Shown here in pieces: positions 1 through 12,200 of a stretch of 29,694 bases of DNA. The stretch lies in assembly GCA_001953115.1 (NCBI GenBank), contig LSSL01001498.1, positions 1-29,694 of the forward strand, written 5' to 3'. A program made the position numbers and the translations under genes. Position 1 is the first letter of the stretch; every line of letters starts with the position of its first letter. A model generated the notes under the pieces. The model was not told the DNA's origin. It searched no databases and saw nothing but the letters and a program-made list of their open reading frames with translations. The stretch is from Smittium mucronatum. Its lineage: Eukaryota; Kickxellomycota; Harpellomycetes; Harpellales; Legeriomycetaceae.

Positions 1-340
1 TCCACCGTCCACTGGTGGATTTTAGACCGGTATTTTTTATTTTTTCTATCGACTATGGTGATGGTTGTTTTACCTTTTGAATTTTGAACACAAAAATTTT
101 TTATCCATCTTGCACTGCCGGAAACCCAGGTGGCTATTCTGGCCTTGATTGACGACTTAGGTCGGCTATCCAAGTTTTTAAAGTTGACCATTTGTGATAT
201 GCTCGATCTCGAGCAGTGCTGGTTTTTAGGAAGACATATTTTATCCCCAGCCCGGCTCTGACCCGCTCCATGGCGGCATGCTTACCAACATTGGCAACCA
301 GTCTGATCGCTTTGTCGATTGTTTTTTGGAAACGAGAATA
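1..340 (-). pseudogene. Non-LTR (LINE) retrotransposon ORF2 fragment, post-RT region, frameshifted and 5'-truncated
   Basis: Reading the minus strand from 340, an open frame runs to a TAG at 136-134. It holds protein-like sequence including KTIDKAIRLVANVGK, AAMERVRAGLGI and WSTLKTWIADLSRQ. From about 140 the coding character continues in another frame (ATWVSGSARWIKNF, then QNSKGKTTITIVDRKNKKYR) to the window edge without a stop, so a frameshift lies near 128-150. A block of the type 'LQK..DKALRL' followed by 'ELGI' and a tryptophan-rich segment is what I know from the region after reverse transcriptase in Jockey/I-like LINE polyproteins; I assign it from family resemblance only. Upstream of about 340 the sequence turns A+T-rich with a TAG at 343-341, which fits 5' truncation on insertion. 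It lies downstream of the phosphodiesterase gene on the same strand. Confident that it is a decayed coding piece, fairly confident that it is a LINE. Confidence 0.7.
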
Positions 341-508
341 CTAAAAAGTGATTTTTCATTCATATAACTATATTAAATGCTCCTAAATCCAAAATAATAG
401 GAGAAATCAAGAATTATGTTAAAAAACTATAAAAATAATAACGTTTAAATGGAAATCAGAAAAGATTGTGTTTTAGGGGGTGATTCATAGTAAAAAATTA
501 ACCAATTC

Positions 509-514
509 TTTATT
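509..514 (-). promoter_or_regulatory. Candidate polyadenylation signal AATAAA for the phosphodiesterase gene
   Basis: AATAAA on the minus strand, about 75 nt downstream of the stop codon that ends at 589. The motif is frequent by chance in A+T-rich DNA, so position is the only real support. Confidence 0.35.
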
Positions 515-588
515 CTTAGAGAATAAATGAGTCGTATGGAATATATGATTTTATGAAAAAATAATATCAAAAACATGTTGAGGGAAAT

Positions 589-2155
589 TTAGAGAACCAT
601 TCCAGCTGCAACGGCAGGGTTGCCATCGTTTTTAGCAGGAGTGACCTTGAGTAATTTGGCGACAACGTCATAGACATCTACGGCACTAATAGGAGGGAAG
701 TTAGTGGAGTTGGTGGGAACCTTGGGAGAATTGAATGCAGGGCCATGAGCAACAAAAATGGCACGCATGTTTTTCTCCATATTATCGTATCCATGTACTC
801 CAGAGGGGGTGTTGGTGGCAGCCTGACGCTTTTCCAAATCATAGGATCTCTTTGAAAGATCTGAGCTATTGTATTCAGTGGCGTTATATCTAATAACATA
901 GGGTTCCTTGACCTCGACTAGAATTGGTGGGATTCTTTCATTAGAATCATAAACAAAACGTTTAGGAATGTCCTTTTTGAGATAAACACTAAATCTTGTC
1001 TTATCCTCAACCATCTTAAGTTTTTTATAGATTGGCATAATGTCTGAGTCGCTAACAGGGTAGATGCCTGCGTGGGGGCTCAGGTGAACAGCAAGGATCT
1101 TTTCCTTAACAGGCTTCAAGGCCAAACACTTGGCTTTCTTGGAATTTTGGGAGAGCTCCAAATTAGCTTGTGCAAGAAGGGAGTTGAGGGATATATAATT
1201 TCCGGGAACCAGACTGAGAGACATACCATGGTCACTTACAATAATGATGTTTACTTTATCGAACAAATTCTTTGAAACCAACTTATCAACCAGATACTTT
1301 ATTGAGGAATCAACTTTAACAAGAGAATCGTTGACTCCTTTTGAATAAGGACCGAATGAATGTCCAGCACTATCGACCTCAGGGAAATATGTCATTAAAA
1401 GAGCAGGTCTTTGGGCAGAAGGAAGCTCCAACCAATCAACTAATCCATCCATTTTAGAAATTTGAGTCACCGATCCATTGTATGCAGAGTAATATGTTGG
1501 TCTAATTCCCATTATTTCGGATTCTGATCCAGGAAACATGTTTACACCAGCAACAATATTATTCTTCACAGCGGTAACCCATATCTATAAAGACCCAAAG
1601 ATTGATGTAATTAGACTTAGTCAGCAATAGAGATGAAAATATAATAAATCTTACAGGTTCACCACCCCACCATTTAGAATTAAGCCCACTTGGTTGAGTA
1701 TAATAGAAAGTGTCGTTAAGAGCTTTGCTGTAAAAAGTATTACCAACGATTCCATGGTGTTCAGGGTATAAACCTGTTGCGATTGTGTAATGGTTGGGGA
1801 AAGTGACACTCTGTATTTTTAATAAAAAATAATCTTTATGAGCTTGGTTATATTAGAAATAAGTAGATATTAATCCCATAATCAGAAAATATTTAGATAT
1901 TAGCATTACTGGGAATACTGGGGACATATATTCAGGAAATACTCCACTTTTTCCAAGGTTAGCAATGTTAGGAGTTAAGCCCAAGCTAAAGTAATCTTGA
2001 GCAAATCCATCGATTGAGATAACAATAACGGTGTTTCTTTTATCATTCAAAGGAGAATTATCAGCTCGTGTTGCCAGTGGGGAACTGACAGCAAATGCAG
2101 AAAAAAATAATGACGAAGCGATTGTCTTTAAACTGAAACGTGAAGCTTTAGACAT
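589..2155 (-). CDS. Secreted ectonucleotide pyrophosphatase/phosphodiesterase (ENPP/type I phosphodiesterase family), three exons
   Basis: Exons 2155-1910, 1810-1655 and 1584-589 (minus strand) join in phase 0 and give 465 aa. The family hydrolyses nucleotide phosphodiester or pyrophosphate bonds with two zinc ions. Every metal or catalytic residue is visible at the expected spacing: Asp49 in SIDGF, nucleophile Thr85 in VTFPNHY, Asn106, Asp205 and His209 in EVDSAGHSFGP, Asp252-His253 in SDHGM, and His398 in GVHGYDN. Residues 1 to about 30 look like a cleavable signal peptide (basic start, core TIASSLFFSAFAVS). There are six Asn-X-Ser/Thr sequons (Asn114, 170, 219, 368, 373, 426) and no transmembrane or GPI tail, so I infer secretion, whereas the yeast NPP proteins are membrane-anchored. 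The start is the first ATG in front of the signal peptide. Substrate preference (nucleotide, lipid or other phosphodiester) cannot be read from the sequence. Confidence 0.93.
1585..1654 (-). other. Intron 2 of the phosphodiesterase gene (70 bp)
   Basis: Donor GTAAGA at 1654-1649 and acceptor TATAG ending at 1585, phase 0, joining WWGGEP to IWVTAV. A CTGAC branch-site-like motif lies roughly 33 nt before the acceptor. Confidence 0.92.
1811..1909 (-). other. Intron 1 of the phosphodiesterase gene (99 bp)
   Basis: Donor GTAATG at 1909-1904 and acceptor ACAG ending at 1811, phase 0. Removal joins PVFP to SVTFPNHY and restores the family motif around the nucleophilic Thr. Reading through would give a stop soon after STYF. 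Confidence 0.92.
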
Positions 2156-5100
2156 ATTTTAGAGTTTCTTTTTGTGTGAGGAAACTTGTAAAATTAAATG
2201 GTAGGGAAAACTTCGAAATAAAGAGGTATTATTAGTAACCCGATTATCAAATCGATAAAACGTGATGTAGATTAGATTTATCGGGAATATGAACTCTTTT
2301 ATATGTTCACCTGAATTGATCTAAGATCATTGATAAGTTTACTTCAACGTATTTTATCAGATAAAGATCAAAATTAAAATTCTAAATAAAATATCTATAA
2401 AGTTTACGATATCTACCCTAGTCGCTTTGTGGTTATCTTTTTTATTTGAAATGAGGAATTTTTGTAAAGCTAATACATTTGTAAAATAATAAAAGTTTAT
2501 GTTCGTTGCAAATTCTAAAGTTGATACTGACCATAAACCTCTACCATGCCGTTGTCACTTACTAAATAAGTTAATTTTTTTCCTAAATAACGAATATCCA
2601 TTAACTCTCTTATGTAAATTAATAATCATCTGATCAAAAACAAACTGAACATAAAAAAACTATCAGAATTTATTCTCGAATAATTAATAAAAACGTCAAA
2701 AAGCTTAACGCTAATTCCGTTCATCAAATAATGTGCGAAATTGTTCAAACGTGGAAATTTATATGATCTCGTCATTTTAAAGTATTTTTTAAATAAAAAA
2801 ACAAAGAATTCATCTTTTAATCCGGTTTAAAGTATAATCAAATGAAATATATTTGAACTTTGCCTTAATTATTACCTATGAAATAAAATACCTAAATTCA
2901 TTTCTAAAAATTTGTTGTCGAAGATATTCAACCCCCTTTAATTTTTAGCTTATTTTACAAAACAGGCATATTTACAATAATTAGTGAAAGGTAGCAATTT
3001 ATATTACATAAGTTTTACTACTAATCTGGTTAACAGGGTATTACGAATTGACTAATTTTGAGCCCTAGATTGCTTACAGATAATCTATCTTTGAACGAAT
3101 CAGTATTAATCTTGACAAAAACCTGTAAATATAAATTCAATCTTAGTTAATCGAAGAATAGGCCTTTTTATTTTTTTCTACTAAAAAAATTTAATTGTGA
3201 AACATTAATTACAGAAAGATGTTTTTTTACGGGAAATTACAAAAAGATGTAATTTGATTTGACAAATCGCATATATTGTGAAAATCGTCTTAAATCAATT
3301 CCTCAAGTCATTGAATCTTTATCTGTCAATGATTTATTTATCCTCTCTTATTTACACTTAATATTATTCGTTTTAATTGGATATCCTCGGTATATTAAAA
3401 TACATTCCATTTAATCTATAAACCATTATTTTAGCAACTTGACTTAAATTCTAATTTCAATTGATCTTAAGACATCTCATTTTATTTTTATAGTTTAAAA
3501 ATTTCAAGTTTAAACGCATATTTATAAATTCTTTTTCAGGAATTTTTTTTACAATCAAATTATTTTTTTGAGAAAGGCTTTTAAAAGCAGAAATTCTCAA
3601 TATGTCCTTGTTTTTAGTCCCAAAAACTATACCTTTAATTGACTAAGAACATTGTCCAATTCAATATACCAACTCATAAAAAGTCTAACCCGTTTAAAAT
3701 TTTCATTAGAGCTTATCTGATGAGTATTTTATCCACGATCACTGCCAGTTGGTTTGAAATCTGGAACTTAGCAAATCTGGTTCATGTTGATATCTATATC
3801 GAATATTTCATATAAATATCAGCTAAACAACATAAAAATAATATCCATGCTCATTAAAAGCCTAATTTCTCTTGAGATAATAATTTAATGATCGTTTTAA
3901 TTACATAAATTGTATCCCTATAAGAATTATCTTGGGGGTTTTTTCCCTTGACTCCTGAATATTAAATATACGCATTTTACATGCTGTTTGAACCTGAGCT
4001 GAACATATGTACATGATAGAGTTTCAAAAATAGTAAAATATACATCAATATTTATCTATCTTTAGGTTTTTTGATTTACCAAACTTTTCATACTAGTATC
4101 TATGAATCATAGTTTTTCTTCTCTTTATTTTATCCGAATAACTAGGGTTTCGAACACAATAAAAACAATAACTATTTGCAATTATTTGTTCATATTTGAT
4201 TTTTTGGATTAATCGACAATAAATAGCAGCATCTTTTAAAATGGTTATCAAATATTAATTTTCCCGTAAAAAAAAATAATTATCAAATACCAATCTCTAT
4301 ATTGGAAATCTCGGTGTTTCGAATAATAAAAATAAAACATTTTTGTTACATCTATTCACATTTTAATTGTATGAGCACCTATTTAGAGTTTGGATAATTT
4401 ATATTGAGAATAACTTGACATTAAACTGCTAAATCTCAATATTTTTTTTATAAAAAACTCAATTATATAATTTTTTTGTTTAAATCTATATATATATTTA
4501 CTAAAAAATCCTAGTTTATCATTTATGCTTACGTTTTTGTTTATATTCACCAGTTATAATTTAAAAAAAATATTTAACTTTAAAATATACATTTTGGTGT
4601 ATTTAAATATATAAGGTGTTAAAAGGGTGAATTTTGTAAATATTTTTCTAGATTATTGTAAGCTTCAAAAATGAATTAATTAAAAAATTAATATTAAACA
4701 CTTTATTTTAATAGTGATGCTAATTTTTAACCGATAATCTTCTTAGCGTTATTTAATTTAGGGTGCGGATTTATTCTATTATTTACATATTTAATTTCCC
4801 TTGCTATTAAGGAATGTTTTGGAGTTCAAAAAATTGCTGAATTTTTTACAGATAATAAATATAAAACTCCAGAAAACATTAAAAATAACATCTTTTACAA
4901 GATTATCTGATGCAATCTGGCAAAAAAATCAGTTAATAAAAATAAAAATCTCTTAAATGAATCCATGTATGGATTTAAAAAATTTGTAAAGAAATTATGG
5001 ACATTTTGAGGATATAAAATAAGAAAAAGTTTAAAAGCACCGAATTAAATTTCATATAATAAATGTAATTTGCTAGTGAGTAATTCTAAAATGGAAAATA

Positions 5101-8100
5101 TATTCTATTTTTTCTTTTTAAAATGCATCTTGAATTGACTCTTTATAGATATTTCAAAACATTTTTTTCATAACAAGCACGAATATTTGCGAAAATATTT
5201 TATAAATACATTTAAAATGAAACGAGATTAAATTAATATTAAAAGCTAAAAAAAAATTATTAAAATGTGAAAATTATTTAAATTTTAAAGAAAGATGTGA
5301 TAAAATTCAGATGAAATTATATAATTTATAATTAATTTTTTATTTAAAAAAATCCAAATAAAAAAAAGTGGGATATTTTTATTGATTATTTTGGTAAAAT
5401 TTTTTTTCCAAAATAGAGATTTTGAATTTAATTTTAAATTTAAAAATCAAATTAAATAGCTCATCTTTAAAAGCACTGAAATTTTTTATTAAATATTTTT
5501 TTCATTAAAATTTTGACCTTTATTTTTATGATTTTTTTTAGATAGTTCAAATAAGTTTTCATCATAAAAAATTCCGTAGGCATTTTTGATGAAAGATATG
5601 AAATTATAATTACTAACTTTAATTTTGGAATTGAATTTGGTTCATTTCACGATTTTTAATGCAGGCTAATTTTGGTAGCGAATATGAAAATATCGCAAGA
5701 TTTTTAATATCAATATCTATTATTCAATAGAAATTGATTTTATAATTATTTATTAATCGTAACAAAAAAATTTGTGCCTAATGTTATAGATTAAATCATA
5801 CATAATAAATATTTAAAAAACCTTTTTTGGGCTAAAAATAATTATTTCTATTACAAAATAACACCAAATTAAAAAAATTTAGTAAGGTTTTACAAAGTTA
5901 ATTAATATATTTGCTTATTTTTTACTGAGATTGGTTTTTTATTACTTATATTTTATTTTATTTTCTTAATTTTAATTATTTTGATGATTTGAATATTCTG
6001 ATGAATATTTTAAAAATATATATATGTATCTTTGATCATTATTTTTTTTCTAGATAAATTAATTAATTAAACTTAATAGGTATTGTTTTAAAATATCTTA
6101 ATTGATTGTAAAATTCTTCCTTTTCACTATGAAAGAATTAAAAAACCAACAACTGTGAAAATAATAAATTCATAATAAATAGAAAAATACATCCGAATTT
6201 TATTACAATAATTTCGATAATTAATCTCATTAATCCTAATATTTATATTTAAGTCTTAAAATTGGTGAGTTTTATCCCGTGTTAAAACTTGAAATCTTTT
6301 AAACCTTTAATATAAATTTCGGTAAAATATCCACTCAAATTCCATTCCAAATAAGTAAAAACTTGTAAAAAAATGCTTATTTTTTAAATTATATCTGATT
6401 TTGAAATCATCATGCAATTGAAAAATTTAAGATTTCGATTTTCTTATATAAATATCATTAGCTCAATATTATCTTATAAAAACATTTATTAAATAATAAA
6501 AAATGCCAGATAATATTTATTTTGTTTAAGATATTTTTTTATTCATACAAGCTATTTATATTATGTGTCAATAGACCCTAAATTTATATGAAATAACAAT
6601 GAAAATTTGTTGATTAAATTATTTAATATCAACAATATAATTAATAATAACTTTTTATGCAAACATAAAAAATCTTCAAGTGTATGATATCATTTTTTTT
6701 ACAGATTTTACCATATTTAGAATTAAGTCATCAAAAAAAGCTAAATTCATCAAAAAGCATTAAAATTTTTCTGTGCATTAGGTTGAAAATCTTTACTCTT
6801 CAAAAATAAAAAAATATAGCAGATAAAAAAGACATTTATACTTATTAAAGCTATAATGGGTTATTATAAATTTATAAATATTTATTCTTATTAAAGGTGA
6901 AAATTTATATTCAGCGATTTTTTCTCAGAGTGTTTATAATTGAGCATAGTTTACTTTTTCATATTCAAGATTTATAATTTATTCGTTATTTATCCTGTTA
7001 TTTTTAAGATTTAATTTGGGAATTATCCTGAAAGTTAAAATTAAATTCAGAAGTATTAGTATAAAAGCTTTTAGCTATTAAATAGTTAGAAAAAACATGT
7101 TAAAGCAAGTAAAAAAAAAAGAAACAAAGATTGGAAATAATAAATATCTTTAATAAAGTAATATAGATCGCGGTATAAAGCGCGGAAATAATATTAGTTG
7201 GTTACGATATAGTTTTTTTAAAGTGATTTATTCATTAATAAAGTATATTTTACCAATTTATGCAATAGTCTCCTAACCAAAATTTGACAAGAGAAAAATT
7301 ATAGTGACAATTTTGAATATATTTTTTTAGAGAAATATTTATTCTTAGATTTTAAAATAATAGAAAATTAATATAAATTTATCGAAAAACTGTTATTTCG
7401 TTATGTCAGATTAAATTCATGAACCGAAAAAAAATTTATTAATTTTTTTTTTCAATAATCTAATTTTAGAAAATAAAAAGTTTAAAATTAGAAAAAAACC
7501 ATTTTTTAAGGATATATAAATTCAAAAATCACCATAATCTTAATTTAAAGATTTTAATTTAAATTCATATACAAAATCACAGTATTTTAAATTTTTTATC
7601 CTTAATAAGCTTATTTTTTCATTTAGCCATCTTTGCTTTTTCTTTATCCAGAAAAAATAATTTACCGGTTATTATCAAAATTTTATTTGGGATTTAATGT
7701 CATTATTTGCATATTTAATGCTTTTTTTATTAATTAATTCTATAATTTAATTCTAAATTTACAATAATGTTCAATTTATTCTCTTTTGCTTATTTATATC
7801 CATAGCAACCAGTTACTTTTTTTATTTCAACTCGACAATATTTATTTTTCTCTACTACATTTTTTTTATCATAAATAAATCATTTTAATCATTTAAAATA
7901 TTATCGAAATTTTTTGTATTGAAGAACGAATTTAAACAGCGTGAAAAATCTAAAATTTTCATAAGATTTTGACTCCTGTAAAAAAATTATTCTTTTTTCA
8001 TAAGGTTATTTTCTGAAATTATTAAGAAATTTTTTTCTTATTGTAATTTTATTTTAGTTACATTCTCAACTTTTTTATTATTAATATGGATGAAAATAAA

Positions 8101-8963
8101 TTTTCAATTAAATTCCATTTTTTATTTATTCTAATACTTTTTTTCGTTGAATTATTTTAAAATAATTAATAATGTTATCAGGATTTATTATTTACTATTG
8201 AAAAAAAAATTGATTGCTAAGAATAATTATCAAAAATTTCATCTATTATAGATATTTAATTATTTTCAATTCGACTAAAATTTTTTTCATTTCAGCTTCA
8301 TTATTAAAATTTTCAAATCAAGATTACCATTTATTTTTTTATAAATAATTCATATATAAATTATAAGCAAATAGAAAGGATTAATTTTCGTGAATAGAAA
8401 GCTATGCCAAATTATTATTATCAATCTTTTTGGAGACAATTTTATTTGATCTATTATATTCTAATGATTTTATGCGTTATTAGATAAAAAAAAATTATAT
8501 AAAAATGGTATATAAAAAACCACTACAGTTTTTTTGATCTATTTACTGAAAATAATAAATTCTCTTATATTTTTGACAGTTGTTTCAACAAAAAAATTTT
8601 AAATATAAAATTGTATTTTATTAAAATAAACTTATACATCATTTAGTACAATTTTTTCTTTATTAAAAACGGTTTAAAGTAAAAATTTAGTTAATAAGTT
8701 TTCCAAAAATTAATTAAAACTAAAATAATCATTTTTTGATATTTGAAAAATTATTTATTCTGCCCAGTTTGAAAAAAAATAATAATAATTCAGATATTAA
8801 AAAATTTCATCCTTCTATAATTATCGTAATACTTTGTGAGAAATATTATAAATTTTCAAGAAAAAAATACAAAATACAAAATTCATAATTCTCAATTAAA
8901 GTATCACAATCAAAACTTAAATCAATTTATTTCTTTAAAAACGAGAATAAAGAATAAGTATTA
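2156..8963. other. A+T-rich gene-less region, left part of the desert
   Basis: The first few hundred bases presumably hold the promoter of the phosphodiesterase gene (minus strand), but no core element can be singled out in DNA this rich in A and T. From about 2.2 to 4.2 kb the composition is less extreme and contains short protein-like open stretches (2515-2625 minus; 3639-3815 plus) that I could not assign. From about 4.4 kb onward it is dominated by runs of A and T with only short spurious frames. No tRNA, rRNA or long coding frame was recognised. Confidence 0.8.
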
Positions 8964-9283
8964 CAGGGATTTTCATAGAAATAGACCCTTTTTTTGATTC
9001 CAATAAAATCTTTTTTCATTCCAATAGACCCTTTTTCCCATTCCATTAGACCTTTTTTCTGGATCTTTGGGGTCATTATTATAACCAATAAGACACTTTA
9101 ACTTATAAGAAATAATATATTTCATTAAAGGTTAAAATCTAATTGTTCTTAGGTGTTATTATTTTTTTGCTTTTTAATTGGTATATATATGTTTTTTAGT
9201 CCAATAATAACGCTTTTGATATTTTCATCAAAAAGATAACCCCGCAAATTTAAAAAAAAGGTCTATTGCTATGAAAAGCCCTG
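8964..9283. mobile_element. Short inverted-repeat element (MITE-like), 320 bp, flanked by TA
   Basis: The left end reads CAGGGATTTTCATAG then AAATAGACC followed by a T run. The reverse complement of the right end reads CAGGGCTTTTCATAG then CAATAGACC followed by a T run. The first 24 positions agree at 22. Each end is directly preceded by TA (8962-8963 and 9284-9285), as expected of a TA target duplication (Tc1/mariner-like). An 8-bp hAT-type duplication fits worse (AAGTATTA against TATCATTA, 5 of 8). There is no coding capacity, so movement would need a transposase from elsewhere. Its G+C is visibly higher than the flanks. Confidence 0.72.
8974..9060 (+). repeat. Imperfect tandem repeats derived from the terminal repeat of the element
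   Basis: About four degenerate copies of a 20-25 base unit resembling CCAATAGACCCTTTTTTCAT follow one another from the left terminal repeat inwards: AAATAGACCC + T run, CCAATAAAATC + T run, CCAATAGACCC + T run, CCATTAGACC + T run. The unit matches the inner part of the terminal inverted repeat, so the array looks like duplication of the subterminal sequence. The right end has only one copy. Confidence 0.6.
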
Positions 9284-12200
9284 TATCATTAAAATAATTT
9301 AGAATATTCATTTATTAAATTTTAATAAAATTAAAATTAATAAAAAAAATGATATACTTATTCAATTTCTAAAAAATAATAAAAATGCTGAATGCAAGAG
9401 AAATATTTCTCTATATATTTAAATAAAAAATGGAGCACTTTCCGATTTATTCTAATATTTTATAACAAAATAGTGACTAATAGATAATAAAAAATTATTT
9501 AATCAAATATATTCATAAAAAAAATCTTTTATGACTTTTCAAAATTTGGAAATACTATCACAACTAGAAAAAATATCAATTAATGCAGTTTGAAAAAAAA
9601 CGAAAATACCTCTATTTCGAAACTTGTAAGACTTTTGTAACAAATTTGTGTTGCGAAAAAAACATTAAATTATCCTATTGATTTATTTTAGTATCAAAAA
9701 TAATTCAATTTTCTATTCTAATATTTTGAATAATAAAGACCGATAATCCTCCTATTTTTTCGAGGAATCAAATAGTATCATTTTTATTCAAATCTGGATA
9801 AAGAATAAGGTTATTGTTCAACTGGAATCAAAATTCTATATCTTCAATTAAAAACTTCTTTCCAATGACAAATTTTCTTTTTAAAATGGTTCTTCATAGT
9901 GAAAATTTCTATAAATTACTAAAATATCAATTATTTTTCATTTTTTAATACATAAATAGTTCATAAAATCTAATGAATAAAAATCATTCCATTCAATTGT
10001 AAATTTTTAAGAGTAATAAAAGTTTTAAAATGAAATTTTATTCCTTTATTATATAGAAAACTACTTGAAGTTTATCAAAATTTAATAGATATATGTAAAA
10101 AGATTCTTTAAAGAAGAATATAAGATACAAAAAGTGGTTAATAAAAGGGATTTAAAAATTGAGCTTTTGAACAAGAAATAAGCTTGATGTTTTACTTAAA
10201 CCTTTGCTAAAATATAGGGTATATATTATATATTGTTTAGTAAATGTGATTCTTTATTGATTTATCTGAAAGATTCGTATTTTTGGTGTCATGCTTGCAT
10301 TTTTAATTAATTAATTATATAAAAAATCAAAAAAAGATATTTTTGAACACTAATTTTAATAACCGATTATAATTTCTCTAATTTCTATTAAAGATAGTGA
10401 ATAATGCCAAAATTTATCTATAGGCTAAGCATCCCTATTGAATCTAACCTATTACTTCATTTATAAAAAAAATTAGGCATATTAAAACACATAAATAATC
10501 TTTGCTATATAATACTTAATAAATGGTATTATTCAAGAAAAAATATCAGATTAAAGTCAAAGTCACTTTTTTTCTTATTAAGCCTTAATTTATGTCATGT
10601 ATTTTAAATTTTATTTCTATTTTAGCTACAAAACATGATGAATAAATAATATCAGTACATATAAAAATTTTTTCTCAAATATTACACCTTTCTCGGGTTT
10701 AATTGGACATCAAAAGTTGAGAGGATATAAAAACGGTGGCCCATTCGTGTTGATACGGATAGTTTTTTTAACTTTTTTCCATGACCTAGTAAATTCCCAT
10801 TATAGCTTAAATCCTTGTTATATTTTTTGATTTTTGATTTTTTTTTAAATTTTTAACCCCTTAATATTTTAAATAAAAACTATTCTTAAGCTAAAAATAA
10901 ATATTTTATTAAAAATGATTCAATAACTGTAAAATATTATATTATTCTATATAATAGTTAAAAAATCACTAGGATTGTCTTAATCCAAAATATAAACAAA
11001 TAAAATTATATTATAATTTATATATGTATCGATTTATTTATAATTTTAAAAAAACTGTTTTATATAAATTATAAAAAAATAAAAGCCCTAATTCTGAATA
11101 AAAATTTAATTTATTCTTGAGATATTTTGGCCTAATTTTTTATTTGATTTTTTCAAACTATTTTCTGTAAAAATAAAAATAAATTTTATATTTAAATAAT
11201 ATATATCCAACGCTTATTAATTTAATATATATATATATTTAAATTCTTGAATTTATTTTTACACCTTTCATCCATGAAAATTTAGTATTTTGCCGAATTA
11301 ATCCTACTGTGTTGAAACCTATAATTTTAGTATTTCTCATTTAAAATATCTTTAGCCTTTTTATTAAATTCTTTTCGAAAAAATTCAGTGATTAATTTTC
11401 TTGATGAAGAAAAAAATTAAAAATTATTTTATTTGTCCCTGAAATGGTCAATTCATTTGAATATAAATGATGGCTTTAACAAGAATATATATCAAATATT
11501 TTCAGTTATTATTGAAAAAAGCTCTATTTGATAATTTAATTATAGTTAATATCTCACTTTTACCATAGATTAAAATTATTAAGCCAATTTATCTCATCAA
11601 TTAAAATTTTTATTACATCTCTTTCCAATTCTATAATTAAAAAAACTATTTTTTTTTAAATAAACCGAAAATCGGAAGATTAACGCGAATTTTTTTTTTT
11701 AAAAAAAAATTAGGAAAAAAATTCAAAAATGGTTTAATTGCAAATTTTCAGAATATATTTCAAATAAATTTTGGTTTTTTTACAACTCCTTTTAGTACTT
11801 TCATGAAATATTTTCTATTTTCTCTTCGTATTTGTGTCCAGATATTGATTTTTTAAATAAATTTATAGTATTTCTATAGTAAATAATATTATTTTGAGGA
11901 TTTAAATGTAAGTTTAGAACCTTAAATTTTTTAAAAAAATCACAATATATCCTTATAGTTTTTTTATAAAACGCATATTATTTTTTCATTTTACATCATT
12001 TATTATTATTAAAAACAATAGATTGTAGCTTTAAAATTTTTCAGATTTTCCATCTACCACCAAACGAGATCCCAAATGAAATATTTTTAAAGCTTTAATA
12101 ATGTAAAAATTCACAAATTCCTTTATTTATAAAAAAATAATTTTTTATTAATCAGGGAATTTGGTTGAATAAGGATTTATATAATATAATAAGATAAATG

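Noticed and set aside
678..1275. Frames at 678-899 (minus) and 1072-1275 (plus)
   Set aside because: Both overlap exon 3 of the phosphodiesterase gene in other frames and show no family features.
3025..3042. Resemblance (14 of 18) to the I-SceI homing-endonuclease site, with TAACAGGGTA intact
   Set aside because: No LSD1-type intron, rRNA or endonuclease gene nearby. An AACAGGGTAT word also occurs inverted at about 16848. Most likely coincidence.
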